NCBI GenBank assembly: GCA_004376305.1 | Contig: SOKD01000365.1 | Location: 1 to 5,897, forward strand | Reading direction: 5' to 3' | DNA length: 5,897 bases | Origin: Candidatus Cloacimonadota bacterium | Lineage (GTDB): Bacteria; Hydrothermota; E44-bin80 | Shown here: piece after piece, positions 5,391 to 5,897 of the stretch | Layout of the letters: each line of letters opens with the position of its first letter | How positions within the stretch are numbered: position 1 is the first letter of the stretch | Made by a program: the position numbers and the translations under genes | The notes under the pieces: model-generated | The model's input: only the letters and a program-made list of their open reading frames with translations | Database searches by the model: none | What the model was told of the DNA's origin: nothing

Positions 5391-5897
5391 ATGAAAATAG
5401 TTGTTGCTCCAACTTCGTTTAAGGGAACGCTGGGGGTGATCGATGCTTCCATTGCGATCATACGCGGTATTCGTCAGATAGATGCACACGCAGATATTGT
5501 CCAGTTTCCAGTATCAGATGGTGGGGATAGTTTCCTGGAAGCAGCACTTTTTAATTGCGGCGGAAAGTATATTGATACGGTTGTTACCGGTCCCAGAGGA
5601 AAGAAGCAGACAGTTGTGTGTGGAGTGCTTTCGGGAGGAAGTGGAATAGTGGAAATGGCAAAGGCGTCTGGTTTTGCACTTCTGGAAGAGACAGAGAGGA
5701 ATCCTTTACTGACTTCCTCGTATGGAACAGGAGAGTTAATTCTTTCCCTTATTAAGAGAGGGGTTCACTAAGTAATCGTTGGGATTGGTGGGAGTGCTAC
5801 TATTGATGTTGGTATGGGCTGCATGCAGGCATTAGGTGTTAAGTTTCTCGATGGAAACGGAAAAGAGGTTGAATTCATAGGAAGGGAGATAGCGGAT
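5391..5897 (+). pseudogene. Glycerate kinase, interrupted by an in-frame TAA and cut by the window edge
   Basis: Glycerate kinase phosphorylates glycerate with ATP to phosphoglycerate (2-phosphoglycerate in this family), linking glycerate or serine breakdown to glycolysis. The frame opens MKIVVAPTSFKGTL (1-14) and continues with PVSDGGDSFLEA (40-51), VTGPRGKK (65-72), IVEMAKASGFALL (86-98), RNPLLTSSYGTGELI (103-117) and GVH at 124-126, all in family order. Codon 127 (5769-5771) is TAA. The same frame then runs 42 codons to the edge with VIVGIGGSATIDVGMGCMQALGV, the expected continuation, so no frameshift is involved; a lysine codon AAA changed to TAA is the simplest explanation. The intact family is about 370-430 residues. 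The start has no good Shine-Dalgarno sequence, unlike its neighbours, and lies 40 bases after the propeller gene with no terminator seen between. Alternatives are a sequencing or assembly error, or a split or readthrough product. Confidence 0.8.

Noticed and set aside
5769..5771. TAA as a reassigned sense codon or selenocysteine-like recoding site.
   Set aside because: TAA terminates the propeller gene at 5348-5350 in the normal way, TAA is not a known selenocysteine or pyrrolysine codon, and no recoding structure was evident downstream.

Overview
The window looks bacterial. It has three good sigma70-type promoters with 17-base spacers, strong GGAGG-type ribosome binding sites, exported proteins with ordinary signal peptides, and TAG and TAA stops. 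Base composition is moderately AT-rich, by eye. An archaeal-type fructose-1,6-bisphosphate aldolase/phosphatase next to a secreted SpoIVB-S55-type protein and a secreted beta-propeller protein suggests a little-studied, probably anaerobic or thermophile-related lineage, perhaps a candidate phylum known mainly from metagenomes. That taxonomic guess is weak.

Layout. (1) Positions 1-711, minus strand: the N-terminal 237 codons of the fructose-1,6-bisphosphate aldolase/phosphatase, running off the left edge, with a clear promoter at 807-835. (2) Positions 712-1054: a divergent intergenic region. It has AT-rich promoter zones on both sides of a 110-base island at 871-980 that is 53% G+C (counted) against 23-27% in the flanks. 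(3) Positions 1055-1324, plus: a small zinc-ribbon protein with its own promoter, followed by a weak terminator-like structure. (4) Positions 1526-5350, plus: a tight two-gene operon with its own promoter. It encodes an exported S55 (SpoIVB-family) protease-like protein and, 9 bases later, an exported beta-propeller protein with C-terminal beta-sandwich domains. (5) From 5391 to the right edge: a glycerate kinase reading frame interrupted by an in-frame TAA at 5769-5771. The same frame continues past the stop into recognisable kinase sequence.

How the genes relate. The S55 protein and the propeller protein are very probably made together and act outside the cytoplasmic membrane. A protease with a partner or substrate is the natural hypothesis, but nothing in the sequence proves it. 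The aldolase/phosphatase (gluconeogenesis) and the glycerate kinase (feeding phosphoglycerate into central carbon metabolism) are metabolically adjacent, but they are on opposite strands and not obviously co-regulated.

The best leads are the apparent circular permutation of the S55 catalytic motifs, the unexplained exported gene pair, and the single nonsense codon in the glycerate kinase gene.
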